This document shows, one piece after another, positions 9,395 through 18,820 of a DNA stretch of 64,000 nucleotides. Source of the DNA: Ignavibacteriales bacterium (lineage in GTDB: Bacteria; Bacteroidota; Ignavibacteria; Ignavibacteriales; Ignavibacteriaceae). The stretch covers positions 61,593 through 125,592 of the forward strand of contig JADJHL010000001.1 of the NCBI GenBank assembly GCA_016707585.1, written 5' to 3'. The translations under genes and the position numbers were made by a program. Position 1 is the stretch's first letter; every line of letters begins with the position of its first letter. Under the pieces are notes generated by a model. That model did not search any database, was not told the origin of the DNA, and saw only the letters and a program-made list of their open reading frames with translations.

Positions 9395-9843
9395 TAAGGC
9401 TTGTAAGAACAGATTCATCAAACAATGATTTTGTTGAACTTGTTAAACTGCTTGATAAAGAATTGCAAATACGCGATGGTTCTGAGCATTCATTTTATTC
9501 ACAGTACAACAAGATTGATAAAATAAAAAATGTTGTTGTTGCTTATGAAGATGATGTTGCTGTTGGTTGTGGTGCAATCAAAGAATATGAAAGCAACACA
9601 ATGGAAGTAAAAAGAATGTTCGTTAAAGACGAGTATCGAAGTAAAGGAATTGCAACTAAAATTTTAATTGAGCTTGAACTTTGGGCAGGAGCGCTTGGCT
9701 ACAATAAATGTATTTTAGAAACAGGACTCAAACAACCTGAAGCAATTCATCTTTACAAAAAGAACAACTACAAAGTTATTCCCAATTACGGGCAATATGC
9801 CGGCGTAGTTAATAGTGTTTGTATGGAAAAAGTTTTTATTTAA
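9391..9843 (+). CDS. GNAT family N-acetyltransferase
   Basis: The 150-residue protein has the GNAT motif A MEVKRMFVKDEYRSKGIATKIL (R83-S-K-G-I-A) and the C-terminal ETGLKQPEAIHLYKKNNYKVI typical of small-molecule or peptide acetyltransferases. The start overlaps the DinB stop by 4 bases, implying translational coupling. It is the last gene of the 8130-9843 group. Confidence 0.88.
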   Translation: MIRLVRTDSSNNDFVELVKLLDKELQIRDGSEHSFYSQYNKIDKIKNVVVAYEDDVAVGCGAIKEYESNTMEVKRMFVKDEYRSKGIATKILIELELWAGALGYNKCILETGLKQPEAIHLYKKNNYKVIPNYGQYAGVVNSVCMEKVFI

Positions 9844-9924
9844 TTCTTAATGGTGGTATATATTTAAGATTTTTGGATTGACAAAAACTGAAAGGTAAGT
9901 TTGTAACAACGAATTTCAAATATT

Positions 9925-10440
9925 ATGGATATTAAACATATTTCTTTGCTTGTTTTGCTTCTATCCTTTTTGTGCTTTGCTCAAGATAACAAGAAAAGTG
10001 AATTGTTTATTAAAGACTCATCAAATTATTCAAAAGTTTTTATAAATTGTTTAGAGGCGATTGAACAACAACAATTTTCTTTGATTGATAGTTTTCTTAT
10101 AATCAATTCTTCTGATACCACCATCATTCCTCAACTTAAAAATGATTCTGCTAAGTTTTCTGATGGAAACAATGTTTTGATACTAAAACAAATAAATTAT
10201 TCTACAATAAAGTATTGGTTCATTACCCCACAAAATCAATTCGAAGGCCTTGCTTCTATTAACTGTGCCTTTTATTTGGGTTATGAAAGCGATACAGACC
10301 TAAATGGCGACTCATATTTTTGTGATGAGTTTATCGATAGTAATTCCAACAATAATGTGATTATAAGAGTTGGCGAAGAATACTGCAATATTTTAATTGG
10401 GAATAATTTCTCTCGCCAATTAAAATATTATCACAAATAA
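9925..10440 (+). CDS. Secreted hypothetical protein
   Basis: The 171-residue product has a signal peptide (1-19, core LLVLLLSFLCFAQ). The mature part contains two Cys residues in the second half (AFYLG upstream, EEYCNILIG downstream) and no recognised domain. It stands alone between two apparently unrelated groups of genes, about 80 bases from each neighbour. Confidence 0.6.
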   Translation: MDIKHISLLVLLLSFLCFAQDNKKSELFIKDSSNYSKVFINCLEAIEQQQFSLIDSFLIINSSDTTIIPQLKNDSAKFSDGNNVLILKQINYSTIKYWFITPQNQFEGLASINCAFYLGYESDTDLNGDSYFCDEFIDSNSNNNVIIRVGEEYCNILIGNNFSRQLKYYHK

Positions 10441-10521
10441 CCAAACTTAAAATTACTATGAGTGGTGTTGTGTGTTTTTGAAGATTAAATAGTTATTGTT
10501 AATTAAATCATAAGGGTAAAT

Positions 10522-10863
10522 ATGAAAAGGTTAATACTCTTTACTATTCTCCTAACATTATTTGGCTTAGTGGGTTCAATCTTTCAAATAGCCGAGAACT
10601 ACAAACACTATGATATCTTTGCTGTAAAGAATAGAGCCGCATATAATATTCAAAGGGAAAATATACTTAAATCAACCGATCTGGATTCATTAAAGAACAT
10701 CGCTCTATCTAAATTAGACTCTTCCAGAGAATTATTTTTAGCAAAATCCGAACTAGCTAAAAGTAATAACACTTCGCTTGATGTTGTTGCGTTAATGTTG
10801 TTAGGGTGTTTGGTTGCTTTAGTTGTTCTACTGATATTACAAGTCAGGAGTAAAGAAGTATGA
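10522..10863 (+). CDS. Small protein with two membrane helices
   Basis: The 113-residue protein has a hydrophobic N-terminus (about 4-22) and a C-terminal membrane helix (about 87-106, DVVALMLLGCLVALVVLLILQV), with a helical charged segment between them that would lie on one side of the membrane. An AAGGG ribosome binding site precedes the ATG. It overlaps the following lipoprotein gene by 4 bases (ATGA), so the two probably work together. No family is recognised. Confidence 0.6.
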   Translation: MKRLILFTILLTLFGLVGSIFQIAENYKHYDIFAVKNRAAYNIQRENILKSTDLDSLKNIALSKLDSSRELFLAKSELAKSNNTSLDVVALMLLGCLVALVVLLILQVRSKEV

Positions 10864-11540
10864 AAATATTTGGGCTGTTTTTCTTAAGTATTTTTTGTCT
10901 CTATTTCACATCATGTTCAAATGAACAAAGAAATGAGAAACCAACAAAAAAACAACCGCCAGTTTTTGCGTATAACTTTATCACAACTATAGACCTTAAA
11001 TCCTCCTCTTCTGATCTAATTCCTATATGTGCCTTTATTGGGGATATAAAACCGCCTAAGGAAACAATCATTTGGAAAGTAAATGTTATTGATAAAGACT
11101 CTGCTATAAATTTTTATTTAGATCAAGATATGTTCGGCACGACAGAAGATCGTTATATAGATTTATCTATCAGTTTACGGAAGGATAAGGTGGATATCCT
11201 TTCGTCTATAATAAAAGAAATCACGTCTAAATCTGATTCGCTTGAGATTTTCAGAAATGATATAGAAGAAAGACAAAACCTGGAAGCTTATCCCTATTAT
11301 TTTAATTGGAAACTCTCCGGTGGATTCTCAATACAATGTGTTACTTATCAAGGGTGCATAGATACGGATAGGGCTGAATTAAAATTCCTAAAAAATAGAA
11401 CAACGCTTTTCTCACTATCAAATTTGGGTTGGATATCTCTAATCAAGTATGATATTAATAAAAATAAAATGGATGATGTTTTGATTGTCAGTAATAAGAT
11501 GTGTGAGAATAGATTAGATTTTTATTTAGTGTTGTATTGA
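10860..11540 (+). CDS. Putative lipoprotein of unknown function
   Basis: The 226-residue protein begins with a hydrophobic stretch that ends LYFTSCSN, a lipobox-like site with the acceptor Cys at 19, so it is probably an outer-membrane or periplasmic lipoprotein. The mature part has a Pro/Lys-rich linker (PTKKQPP) and then a domain of about 180 residues with Cys residues in QCVTYQGCID. The C-terminus (KYDINKNKMDDVLIVSNK) has an acidic DxNKNxxDD stretch that may bind calcium. It is translationally coupled to the preceding membrane protein. Confidence 0.62.
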   Translation: MKIFGLFFLSIFCLYFTSCSNEQRNEKPTKKQPPVFAYNFITTIDLKSSSSDLIPICAFIGDIKPPKETIIWKVNVIDKDSAINFYLDQDMFGTTEDRYIDLSISLRKDKVDILSSIIKEITSKSDSLEIFRNDIEERQNLEAYPYYFNWKLSGGFSIQCVTYQGCIDTDRAELKFLKNRTTLFSLSNLGWISLIKYDINKNKMDDVLIVSNKMCENRLDFYLVLY

Positions 11541-11600
11541 GATTCCCACTTCCGTGGGAATGACATTTTGCATTTGTCTTTCCCAGCTGGATCGGGAATC
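11541..11600. repeat. Interspersed palindrome pair of the ATTCCC-N8-GGGAAT family
   Basis: The first unit, ATTCCCACTTCCGTGGGAAT at 11542-11561, is a near-perfect hairpin followed by GACA. A degenerate second unit (TTCCC ... GGGAA, 11579-11598) lies 17 bases on. The same family recurs at 41741, 41783, 47012, 47356, 47393 and 47435 in this window. Here it directly follows the stop of the lipoprotein gene. Confidence 0.85.
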
Positions 11601-11642
11601 TTATTGAAAATATTTTCTGATTAGACTTTTGGATAAGAAAAA

Positions 11643-12071
11643 ATGAAAAGAACAATTTTTGCGGGGTTCTTTAATCGGGAACAAATGCTTGAAGAATTGA
11701 ATTACATCACAAAGTATCTTTCAACAAGGGGATATGAATACTGTGAAATTCTTTTTGGTGCTGGTTGGGGAGCACTTTACTATCCAAATGATTGGCTTTA
11801 TGAAAAGGTCACTTTTCCCGAAATGTTTAAAAAAATAAATACACTTGAAGAAGAGTTGGGAAGCATTGGCGAGGATGATTTTTATATTAAAATTATTGAT
11901 TCGACCATTGAATTTCTACTATGTCATGAGGAAGATATTCATCTTTCATTTGATGAAAGCTCAGATATTACAGAACATTTTTATAATCACTGGAAAGAAC
12001 TTGGTTATTCCTCTGAAGAATGGGAAGTAGATGAGAATAATAAAAGAAGAAATCTCATAAGAAATAATTAG
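11643..12071 (+). CDS. Hypothetical protein, acidic, 142 residues
   Basis: The product lacks a signal peptide and membrane segments. It is rich in Glu, Asp and aromatic residues, with FGAGWGALYYPNDWLYEKV in the middle and a C-terminal EHFYNHWKELGYSSEEWEV. I do not recognise a family. It sits between an interspersed repeat and an alpha/beta hydrolase gene. Confidence 0.55.
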   Translation: MKRTIFAGFFNREQMLEELNYITKYLSTRGYEYCEILFGAGWGALYYPNDWLYEKVTFPEMFKKINTLEEELGSIGEDDFYIKIIDSTIEFLLCHEEDIHLSFDESSDITEHFYNHWKELGYSSEEWEVDENNKRRNLIRNN

Positions 12072-12147
12072 AAAAGAATTCGCAGGAAGATATCGTTTAC
12101 CTTAGTAATATTGTTACAAATATTTTTGCGTTTAAGAAATAATTAAA

Positions 12148-12714
12148 ATGAATATTGTTTTAGTCCACGGATTTATAAGCTCAGGAAAAATATTCTTCTA
12201 CATAAAGAAGAAGCTTGAAGCACAAGGGCATAAATGTTTTGCACCAACATTAAAACCAATCGATGCAAAGCACGGAATAGAAGATCTTGCAATAAAACTA
12301 AATGCTTACATAAAAAACAATCTTGAACTTGATTCTAAATTTGTACTAGTTGGTTTTAGTCTGGGAGGAATTGTTTGCCGATATTATTTGCAAGAACTGA
12401 ATGGAATTAAACGAGTTGATAAACTTTTCACTATTTCTTCTCCACATCATGGAAGTTATATGTCTTATCTCTATCCAGGTAAAGGCATAAAACAACTTCG
12501 GCCAAACAGCGGATTCATAAATATGCTTGAAGAAGAGGAAAATTTATTAGATGGATTGAAAATTTATTCGTATAGAGCCTTATTTGATTTAATGATCGTA
12601 CCAAATAGCAGCTCTGTTTGGAACATCGCTATAAATAAAAGATTTTTTTCAATAATGCATTCTTCGATGCTGATAAACAGTAAATTAGTGCGGGAAATAA
12701 TTAGAGAGTTATAG
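12148..12714 (+). CDS. Alpha/beta-fold hydrolase (lipase/esterase-like)
   Basis: The 188-residue protein is a compact alpha/beta hydrolase. LVHGF (5-9) forms the oxyanion region, VGFSLGGIV carries the nucleophile S71, and H171 in IMHSSML is the likely catalytic His; the acid could be D148. The SSPHHGS segment after strand 6 is typical of triacylglycerol-lipase-like and PGAP1-like members that recognise acyl chains. It lacks a signal peptide, so it is predicted cytoplasmic. Four bases separate it from the GIY-YIG gene. Confidence 0.82.
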   Translation: MNIVLVHGFISSGKIFFYIKKKLEAQGHKCFAPTLKPIDAKHGIEDLAIKLNAYIKNNLELDSKFVLVGFSLGGIVCRYYLQELNGIKRVDKLFTISSPHHGSYMSYLYPGKGIKQLRPNSGFINMLEEEENLLDGLKIYSYRALFDLMIVPNSSSVWNIAINKRFFSIMHSSMLINSKLVREIIREL

Positions 12715-12718
12715 TTTT

Positions 12719-13072
12719 ATGATAGACAAAAGACAAATAACAAAAGATTACAAACAACAAAAGCAGCCCGTTGGTATTTATGCTGTGCACAACAAAGTTG
12801 ATAACAAAATGTATATCGGCACAAGTAAAAACTTACCGGCAGTAGTGAGAAGATTTGAGTTTACCTTACAGATGGAAAGTTTTCCTTACCAGGATTTAAT
12901 TGATGATTATAAAAAACTGGGTAAAGAAAATTTTGAAATAAAGATTCTTGATGAACTTGAATTAAAAAATGAAACTGATAAAGAAATTGCTGCTGAACTA
13001 AATCAACTTGAAGAATTGTGGATTGATAAATTAAAAGGCGATGGTGTAAGTTTTTATAATAAGAAGCCTTAA
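12719..13072 (+). CDS. GIY-YIG nuclease family protein
   Basis: The 117-residue protein shows the GIY-YIG signature as GIYAVHNKVDNKMYIGTSKN (G19-I-Y and Y32-I-G) followed by RR at 44-45 and a C-terminal helix pair. The family cuts DNA using the Tyr, an Arg and a Glu; the general-base Glu could be in the NQLEELWIDKL segment. Unlike the copy at 47056, it has no ATTCCC palindromes beside it and lies 4 bases after the hydrolase gene, so it looks like a resident gene closed by a terminator. Confidence 0.8.
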   Translation: MIDKRQITKDYKQQKQPVGIYAVHNKVDNKMYIGTSKNLPAVVRRFEFTLQMESFPYQDLIDDYKKLGKENFEIKILDELELKNETDKEIAAELNQLEELWIDKLKGDGVSFYNKKP

Positions 13073-13076
13073 ACAG

Positions 13077-13102
13077 AAAGGCGATTCAATGAATCGCCTT
13101 TT
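13077..13102. terminator. Bidirectional terminator between GIY-YIG and creD genes
   Basis: AAAGGCGATTC and GAATCGCCTTTT form an 11-bp stem with an A/T flank on both sides, placed between convergent genes, so it can serve both strands. Confidence 0.88.
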
Positions 13103-13111
13103 AATTATATA

Positions 13112-14401
13112 TTAATTTGTCTTTGGATTAAGCACATCAAACCAATTTATCTTCCTTGTAAAAAACATTACTGATGCCAACAACACAAACAAAGCTATAT
13201 TTCCAGCAAGCAATGAGTAATCCTGTAACTGAAGTATTGTGTACATAAGACCATAAAAAACAGCCAGAGCAGAAAAAATAACAGCTCCAATTCTTGAGCT
13301 TTTATAAACACTTAAAACATAAAAGCTAATTAATAAAATTACCAGCAATGCAGAGATTAAATATGAAATATCGAACGATAGATATTCTGATATCGCGAGT
13401 AGCAAAGAATAAAATATAATTAATGTTAATCCTATTAAAAGATATTGAATAGGGTGAATTGCTTTTTTTCCGAACAACTCTATCATAAAAAAACTTAAGA
13501 ACGTTAAAACAATTATCATTATTCCGTATTTAGAAGTACGCATTGTTTTTTGATATTCATCCACTGGAACAAGTAATTTTACACCAAATGCTGAAGGGAA
13601 AACTCGGTAAGCATTTTCATTCCATAGTTGTGGAAAAGCCCGGTTAAAATAATTAACAGTCCAGCTTGCAGTAAATCCGGTCTCAGTAACTTTTCTGGAT
13701 GTTGGTAAATACGCGCCGGCAAAACTTGGGTTATTCCAGATTGATTTTACAGTTACATCTGTAGTTTTTCCGATTGGAAGAAATTCTAGATTATCTAAAC
13801 CATTCACAAGCAGATCCATTTCAAACGAGTAAAGATTGTTCTTTTCATCAATTGGAACAACTGAATGAAAACCATTATTTAAAACATTGTTTGATTTTAA
13901 TCCTGCAATAAGATTATGGTTTAATTCGTTCCATTTTAGCTGTGAATCTTTTTGCATTCCGCGTAAATCACTTAAGTTAAAAGAAACAAATGTTTCTTGA
14001 ATCTTTCTTCCTTTAATTGCTTTGTTAAGATCTTCAGTTTTAAACGCTCCGCTTAATTTTATTTTTGCACGATAAAGAACTATCTCATATATACCCAGAG
14101 ATCTTTTCTCCGGCACAAGTTCAACATCATAGTTTAGTATTTCGGGAAGTAAATTGGTTTGAAGATTAGTTATATAAGTTTTGCCATCATTTGTTTTCTC
14201 TTCCTTCGAACTTAAAACGGAAAGCACTGGTCCCGATACAATCTGGTTACCCGCCCAGCCTTTACTTACTTCCCTAATGGCCTCATCTCTAAATGCTTGG
14301 CGTTCCTCAATTAATGATTGGATCATAAAAAGTGGAATGAGCAGGATTAATATTATTGCTGCAATAAGAATTATACGAAGTGTGATTGATTCTTTTTTCA
14401 A
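13112..14401 (-). CDS. creD: CreD family inner-membrane protein
   Basis: The 429-residue protein has the CreD arrangement: one N-terminal membrane helix (about 7-27), a large periplasmic beta-rich domain of about 260 residues, and a block of C-terminal membrane helices (about 295-425). The GNQIVSGPVLSV stretch just after the first helix and the RVFPSAFGVKLLVPVDEYQKTMRTSKYGI run (in pieces) before the helix block are typical of the family. In E. coli CreD belongs to the CreBC regulon and affects envelope integrity; no creBC is nearby here. Confidence 0.85.
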   Translation of the reverse strand: MKKESITLRIILIAAIILILLIPLFMIQSLIEERQAFRDEAIREVSKGWAGNQIVSGPVLSVLSSKEEKTNDGKTYITNLQTNLLPEILNYDVELVPEKRSLGIYEIVLYRAKIKLSGAFKTEDLNKAIKGRKIQETFVSFNLSDLRGMQKDSQLKWNELNHNLIAGLKSNNVLNNGFHSVVPIDEKNNLYSFEMDLLVNGLDNLEFLPIGKTTDVTVKSIWNNPSFAGAYLPTSRKVTETGFTASWTVNYFNRAFPQLWNENAYRVFPSAFGVKLLVPVDEYQKTMRTSKYGIMIIVLTFLSFFMIELFGKKAIHPIQYLLIGLTLIIFYSLLLAISEYLSFDISYLISALLVILLISFYVLSVYKSSRIGAVIFSALAVFYGLMYTILQLQDYSLLAGNIALFVLLASVMFFTRKINWFDVLNPKTN

Positions 14402-14592
14402 GTTCTCTCCCTTAATAAAAATTTATAGAAGTGATTTTAATATTTAGATTGTTGTCGCCTTCAAATAGTTCAGGATATTCTGGGTCAATTATAAATCGGT
14501 GATTTGATTTGACCTTCGCATGTATTATTTAAAAATGTTTTTGATTGAATTTTAAATACACTAATTTATAATAAAAAAATAAAGAGCCTTAA

Positions 14593-15207
14593 ATGTCCAA
14601 AAAAGATCCAAGAATAGATTTATATATTTCTAAATCTGCTGAGTTTGCAAAATCAATTTTAATACACCTAAGAGAGCTAATACACACCGCCTGTCCTGAT
14701 GTTCAGGAAACAATTAAATGGAGCTTTGCAAGTTTTGATTATAAAGGTCCAATGTGCAGTATGGCTTCATTCAAACAGCATTGTGCTTTTGGATTTTGGA
14801 AAGCTTCTTTGATGAAAGATAAAACTCTTGTTGGAAATGCTGAATCAGAATCTGCGATGGGTCATTATGGAAAAATAACTTCATTAAAAGATCTTCCATC
14901 AGATAAAAAAATTATTGCGCATATTAAAGAAGCAATGATGTTAAATGAAAAAGGGATTAAACTTCCGCCAAGAAAAGTTACAACTGCTAAAAAAGAAATT
15001 GTTGTCCCGGATTATTTTTTAAAGCAGTTAAAGAAAAATAAAAAAGCTCACACAAATTTTGAGGCATTTAGTCCATCACACAAAAGAGAATATGTTGAAT
15101 GGATTACTGAAGCTAAGACTGATGAAACAAAAAATCGTAGAATGGAAACTGCTATTGGATGGATGACTGAGGGAAAACCGCGTAATTGGAAGTATATGAA
15201 AAAATAA
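14593..15207 (+). CDS. DUF1801 / YdeI-OmpD-associated family protein
   Basis: The 204-residue protein combines an N-terminal DUF1801 (iron-chaperone frataxin-like) domain (about 10-115, with ETIKWSFASFDYKGPMCSM) and a C-terminal YdeI/OmdA segment (about 150-200, FSPSHKREYVEWITEAKT and MTEGKPRNWKYM). The biochemical role is not established for the family. The stop lies 11 bases before the start of a DinB gene, so the two are probably co-transcribed. Confidence 0.85.
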   Translation: MSKKDPRIDLYISKSAEFAKSILIHLRELIHTACPDVQETIKWSFASFDYKGPMCSMASFKQHCAFGFWKASLMKDKTLVGNAESESAMGHYGKITSLKDLPSDKKIIAHIKEAMMLNEKGIKLPPRKVTTAKKEIVVPDYFLKQLKKNKKAHTNFEAFSPSHKREYVEWITEAKTDETKNRRMETAIGWMTEGKPRNWKYMKK

Positions 15208-15215
15208 AAGGTGAG
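15207..15215 (+). promoter_or_regulatory. Ribosome binding site that sets the DinB start
   Basis: AAAGGTGAG lies 3 bases before ATG 15219. It supports that ATG over the in-frame TTG at 15186, which would overlap the upstream gene and has no such site. Confidence 0.7.
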
Positions 15216-15218
15216 TGT

Positions 15219-15740
15219 ATGAAAAATTCTGATAATACAACTTTGTTAATTAATCATTTGCAATGGGCGGATGCAGAAGTGTGGAAAAAAGTTTTAACTT
15301 TTGATGCAGCAGCAAATGATGAAAGAATTAAAAAGTTACTTTATCATCTACACCAGGTTCAATATGCGTTTTACTTTTTATGGAATGATTTGCCAATGGA
15401 AATTCCAAAACCCGATGAGTTTACTGATCTTAAATCAATTGCTAAGTGGGGATTTGATTATCAACAAAAACTAAATGAGTTTCTTTCATCTGCAAAAGCA
15501 AATGAGAAAAATAAGATAGTACAAATTCCGTGGTCTGTTTTTATGGAAAGAAAAACAAAACAAAAAGTTGTTCCAGCAACACTTGAAGAAACAATGTTGC
15601 AAGTTGCTTCGCACAGCACATATCATCGTGGACAAATAAACACTCGCTTTAGAGAACTAGGCGGTGATCCACCTTCAGTAGATTTTATTGTTTGGGTTTG
15701 GCTTGGCAAACCCAAAGCAGATTGGGAAAATATTTTTTAA
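15219..15740 (+). CDS. DinB family protein
   Basis: The 173-residue protein has the DinB helical-bundle pattern: an N-terminal INHLQWADAEVWKKVL helix, LLYHLHQVQYAFYFLW with the first metal His, and ASHSTYHRGQINTRFRELGG with the second and third His of the triad. The PPSVDFIVWV tail is common in this subgroup. ATG 15219 was chosen because of the ribosome binding site just before it. It is probably co-transcribed with the YdeI-like gene and converges on the beta-helix operon with a 6-base gap. Confidence 0.85.
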   Translation: MKNSDNTTLLINHLQWADAEVWKKVLTFDAAANDERIKKLLYHLHQVQYAFYFLWNDLPMEIPKPDEFTDLKSIAKWGFDYQQKLNEFLSSAKANEKNKIVQIPWSVFMERKTKQKVVPATLEETMLQVASHSTYHRGQINTRFRELGGDPPSVDFIVWVWLGKPKADWENIF

Positions 15741-15746
15741 GTCAAA

Positions 15747-17270
15747 TCACTTAAGTAAAATCATTTTCTTTGTTTGATTAAGCATTCCGACTTTAATTTG
15801 ATAGAAATAAATTCCACTTGAGATGTTATATGAATTAAATTCAACCTCATAACTTCCGGCATTTTTATATTCATTAACTAATTCGGCAACTTCCTTTCCA
15901 AGGATATCAAAAACCTTTAGAGCAACAAATTGCCCATTGCTTATTGCATACTTAATACTGGTTGAAGGATTAAATGGATTGGGATAGTTCTGATAAAGTC
16001 TAAAATCATTTACAATGTTTTCATCTTCAACTGATATAGTTGATGTGTGTTCATAGGCTCCTATATCCGGCACCCCAATTATTTGATTACCTATAATATC
16101 ATAATCATATCCTATATCAATACCATTATTTATTGCGGGACTCCCATCCATTAAATTAAATCCGTCATCGTTTGTAAATGGTACATCATCAAATCCAAAT
16201 AAATATTCTTTATTAAGAAACAATGGCTCACCTGTTAATAGTTGAATGTTTCCTGCTCCATTTTCAAAATATGTTACACTCACATCCCACAAAGAATATT
16301 GTGTACCGGAACTTACATGTATATCGCCATTCCATGGACCAATTCCGGTATAAATATTATTTCTGATCAACTGAGAATTGTTATCCATTCCAAGTATGTC
16401 TCTGCATTTATCAAAAACATTATTACAAACTATTAACGTGTTTGTGGAATTTCCTTTAATTGCATCACCACCATGCTCAGGACTAGCAGTAAAAATGTTA
16501 TAAGAAAACTCAACATAGTCAAACTGCGTATCACCAAGCATAAAATAATCATTGTAACTTGCTACAAAAATATTTCGTCTTACAATTAATGAATCCATGC
16601 TATCTGTATAAGTTTGACAAATGTCTTCGTGTATATCTCCGTGATTTGAAATGCCAATAAAATATGAATCTTCAATAATACAAGTTCCTTCTCCATCATA
16701 TCTAATTTGGTCTTCGATATTTGTTCCTTCAAATCCACAGCCTTTCACTAAGACGTGAGGACTATGATTAAGCATTGGAATCCCCCACGCACCAGAGTCT
16801 GTAACAAATGTACATCTTAAAGTTGAATTTTTATATTCAAACCAATTTGCGTTTTCTGTTGTGCGAACAATATATCCCCAGTCATCGCCAATTATTATAA
16901 ATTTGGCTCTATCTTTTCCATCAACAGTTATAAAAGAATAATCGCAGTAAATACCTTTCAGATAAACCTTTCCGTTTCGTCCGTTTTCTTCAGAACGTTG
17001 AATCGTAATCCTTGATTCATTACTATTTCCACTTTTACCAATTGTAATTTTACTATTATAAAACATGCTGTCTGTTCCGCCATCAATATAAATTATATCT
17101 CCTGATTGAACCGAATTCCATTCAATTTCATCAAGATCATTCCAGGCATTTGTCCAAGAGCTACCGTTTGTATTATTCCCATTTTTAGAAACGTAATGAA
17201 AATTTTGTGTGAATCCGTTTAATGAAATGAGGAGCATAATCAGGAATGTTCGCAGTAAATAATTTTTCAC
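15747..17270 (-). CDS. Secreted beta-helix protein with T9SS sorting domain (third of three)
   Basis: The 507-residue protein has a signal peptide (1-21), a region beginning FHYVSKNGNNTNGSSW that is typical of parallel beta-helix carbohydrate-acting proteins, and successive helix coils rich in Asn, Ile and Gly. The last 90 residues are a T9SS type A sorting domain (linker RLYQNYPNPFNPST, then ALKVFDILGKEVAELV and GIYFYQIKVG). It should be exported by Sec, then moved across the outer membrane by T9SS and anchored or released. It is the distal gene of a three-gene set, 10 bases after the second. The substrate is unknown. Confidence 0.85.
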   Translation of the reverse strand: MKNYLLRTFLIMLLISLNGFTQNFHYVSKNGNNTNGSSWTNAWNDLDEIEWNSVQSGDIIYIDGGTDSMFYNSKITIGKSGNSNESRITIQRSEENGRNGKVYLKGIYCDYSFITVDGKDRAKFIIIGDDWGYIVRTTENANWFEYKNSTLRCTFVTDSGAWGIPMLNHSPHVLVKGCGFEGTNIEDQIRYDGEGTCIIEDSYFIGISNHGDIHEDICQTYTDSMDSLIVRRNIFVASYNDYFMLGDTQFDYVEFSYNIFTASPEHGGDAIKGNSTNTLIVCNNVFDKCRDILGMDNNSQLIRNNIYTGIGPWNGDIHVSSGTQYSLWDVSVTYFENGAGNIQLLTGEPLFLNKEYLFGFDDVPFTNDDGFNLMDGSPAINNGIDIGYDYDIIGNQIIGVPDIGAYEHTSTISVEDENIVNDFRLYQNYPNPFNPSTSIKYAISNGQFVALKVFDILGKEVAELVNEYKNAGSYEVEFNSYNISSGIYFYQIKVGMLNQTKKMILLK

Positions 17271-17280
17271 TTAGTTTCCT

Positions 17281-18813
17281 TTATTTTATGAAGGACATTT
17301 TTTTTGATTGAATAAATTCTCCTGCACGAAGTTGGTAGAAATAGATTCCACTTGGTAATAATGATGCATCGAACTCAACTTCATATCCACCTGCAGATTT
17401 CACCTCGTTTACTAATGTTGCAACTTCTTGTCCCAACATATTATAAATTTTCAATGTTTGGTGATTGCTGACTGGAATGCGCCAACTGATTATTGTGCTT
17501 GGATTAAATGGATTGGGATAGTTCTGATACAGTTTAAAATTATTTACAATGTTTTCATCTTCAATAGAAGTTGATGATACATATTCATAACAACCTATAT
17601 CAAATCCATTTCCATGAGGTCGAGTGATTCCATCTTTATCAATATTCGGAGCATCAACACTGCTGCCTGCATCAATCGCAGGGCTTGTAACAATGGAATG
17701 ATAATTACCCGCAGCCCCTGATGGATTAACAAAATATGTTGATGCATTGTTCATGGTAATTTCTATATTATGATCTTCAGTAACACCGCCTGAAAATGAA
17801 AAGTCTGTAGAAATATTATTTCGGACAATTACTCCTGATGAAGGTGTTCCATTTTTATGATCAGTAACCATAATCCAGGGATCGGGTGATGGTGTTAAAT
17901 CGTTATCTACAACTGTGTTGTTTATTATTTTGCAATCAATTGCTCCATAAAATGAAATTCCATGCCAGTGATCAGTAATAATCAAATTATTTTCAACTAG
18001 CCAGTTTTCAAACATTCCATCGAACAATCCAACTCCCTGCAAATTACCTTTGTATGGCTGATTTGGATCTTCGAAGTTTATGATTGTGTTTCCGCGTAGT
18101 ATAACATTTTTTACCACTCCAGTTCCAACACCTCCGCCACCGTAAGACCACGATTGGAAGCCATCATCATGATTGTCATCAACATCATAAGAATTCTTTA
18201 TCGTGTTATATTCGTAGATCATATCATCACCTAAACCACGAATTCCATCGCCACGAAAATTAACGATAAGGTTTCCTGAAACCAGAGAATTTGTTGCATC
18301 ACTGCCAATTCCATGATCAACCACAGTAATTGTATTATTAAGAACATTTAAATTTGTTCCGTCCATTGAAATCCCATTACCGGTGCGAGCAAGCCAATCT
18401 GCTTCAGTCCAGCCGGCTATATCATCAGAATAATTAATATTACAATTTATAATGGTGAGAAAGCTGCCATCTAGTCTTACTGCATTTGTTCCATCTGCAC
18501 CGCTGTTATATCGTGGTTTAATATCAACTCCTTCCAGATTCCAATAACTGCTGTTATTAAAGTTGATACTAGTAAAAACCACATATGCTCCGGCATTCGC
18601 TCGTATGGTGACAAAGGAGTTATTATTTTTTCCGGAAATTGTTAGAGCACCATAGTTGCCGGTTTGTACACTAATCGTGTCGCCGCCCTGCACATTGTTT
18701 ATTGCCGTTTGTAATTCTGCTGAGTTTGATACTAGGAATTCATTCGCATTTACTGTTACGATATTTATGATTACGAGAATCACTATTAGAAGAGGATAAA
18801 AATTCTTTTTCAT
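17281..18813 (-). CDS. Secreted beta-helix protein with T9SS sorting domain (second of three)
   Basis: The 510-residue protein has a signal peptide (1-23, ending VNANE) and an N-terminal coil motif AELQTAINNVQGGDTISVQTG as seen in chondroitinase-B-like and alginate-lyase-like beta-helix proteins, then right-handed helix repeats (VLNNTITVV, VSGNLIVNF, YNTIKNSYDVDDNHDDG). It ends with a T9SS type A domain (KLYQNYPNPFNPST, LKIYNMLGQEVATLV). Catalytic residues cannot be assigned. It lies 7 bases after the first gene, so the three form an operon. Confidence 0.85.
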   Translation of the reverse strand: MKKNFYPLLIVILVIINIVTVNANEFLVSNSAELQTAINNVQGGDTISVQTGNYGALTISGKNNNSFVTIRANAGAYVVFTSINFNNSSYWNLEGVDIKPRYNSGADGTNAVRLDGSFLTIINCNINYSDDIAGWTEADWLARTGNGISMDGTNLNVLNNTITVVDHGIGSDATNSLVSGNLIVNFRGDGIRGLGDDMIYEYNTIKNSYDVDDNHDDGFQSWSYGGGGVGTGVVKNVILRGNTIINFEDPNQPYKGNLQGVGLFDGMFENWLVENNLIITDHWHGISFYGAIDCKIINNTVVDNDLTPSPDPWIMVTDHKNGTPSSGVIVRNNISTDFSFSGGVTEDHNIEITMNNASTYFVNPSGAAGNYHSIVTSPAIDAGSSVDAPNIDKDGITRPHGNGFDIGCYEYVSSTSIEDENIVNNFKLYQNYPNPFNPSTIISWRIPVSNHQTLKIYNMLGQEVATLVNEVKSAGGYEVEFDASLLPSGIYFYQLRAGEFIQSKKMSFIK

Positions 18814-18820
18814 TTTTTTC

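Noticed and set aside
12719..13072. Second GIY-YIG gene as a mobile repeat-linked unit
   Set aside because: No ATTCCC or other palindromes border it except a normal terminator, and it follows the hydrolase gene by 4 bases like an operon member.
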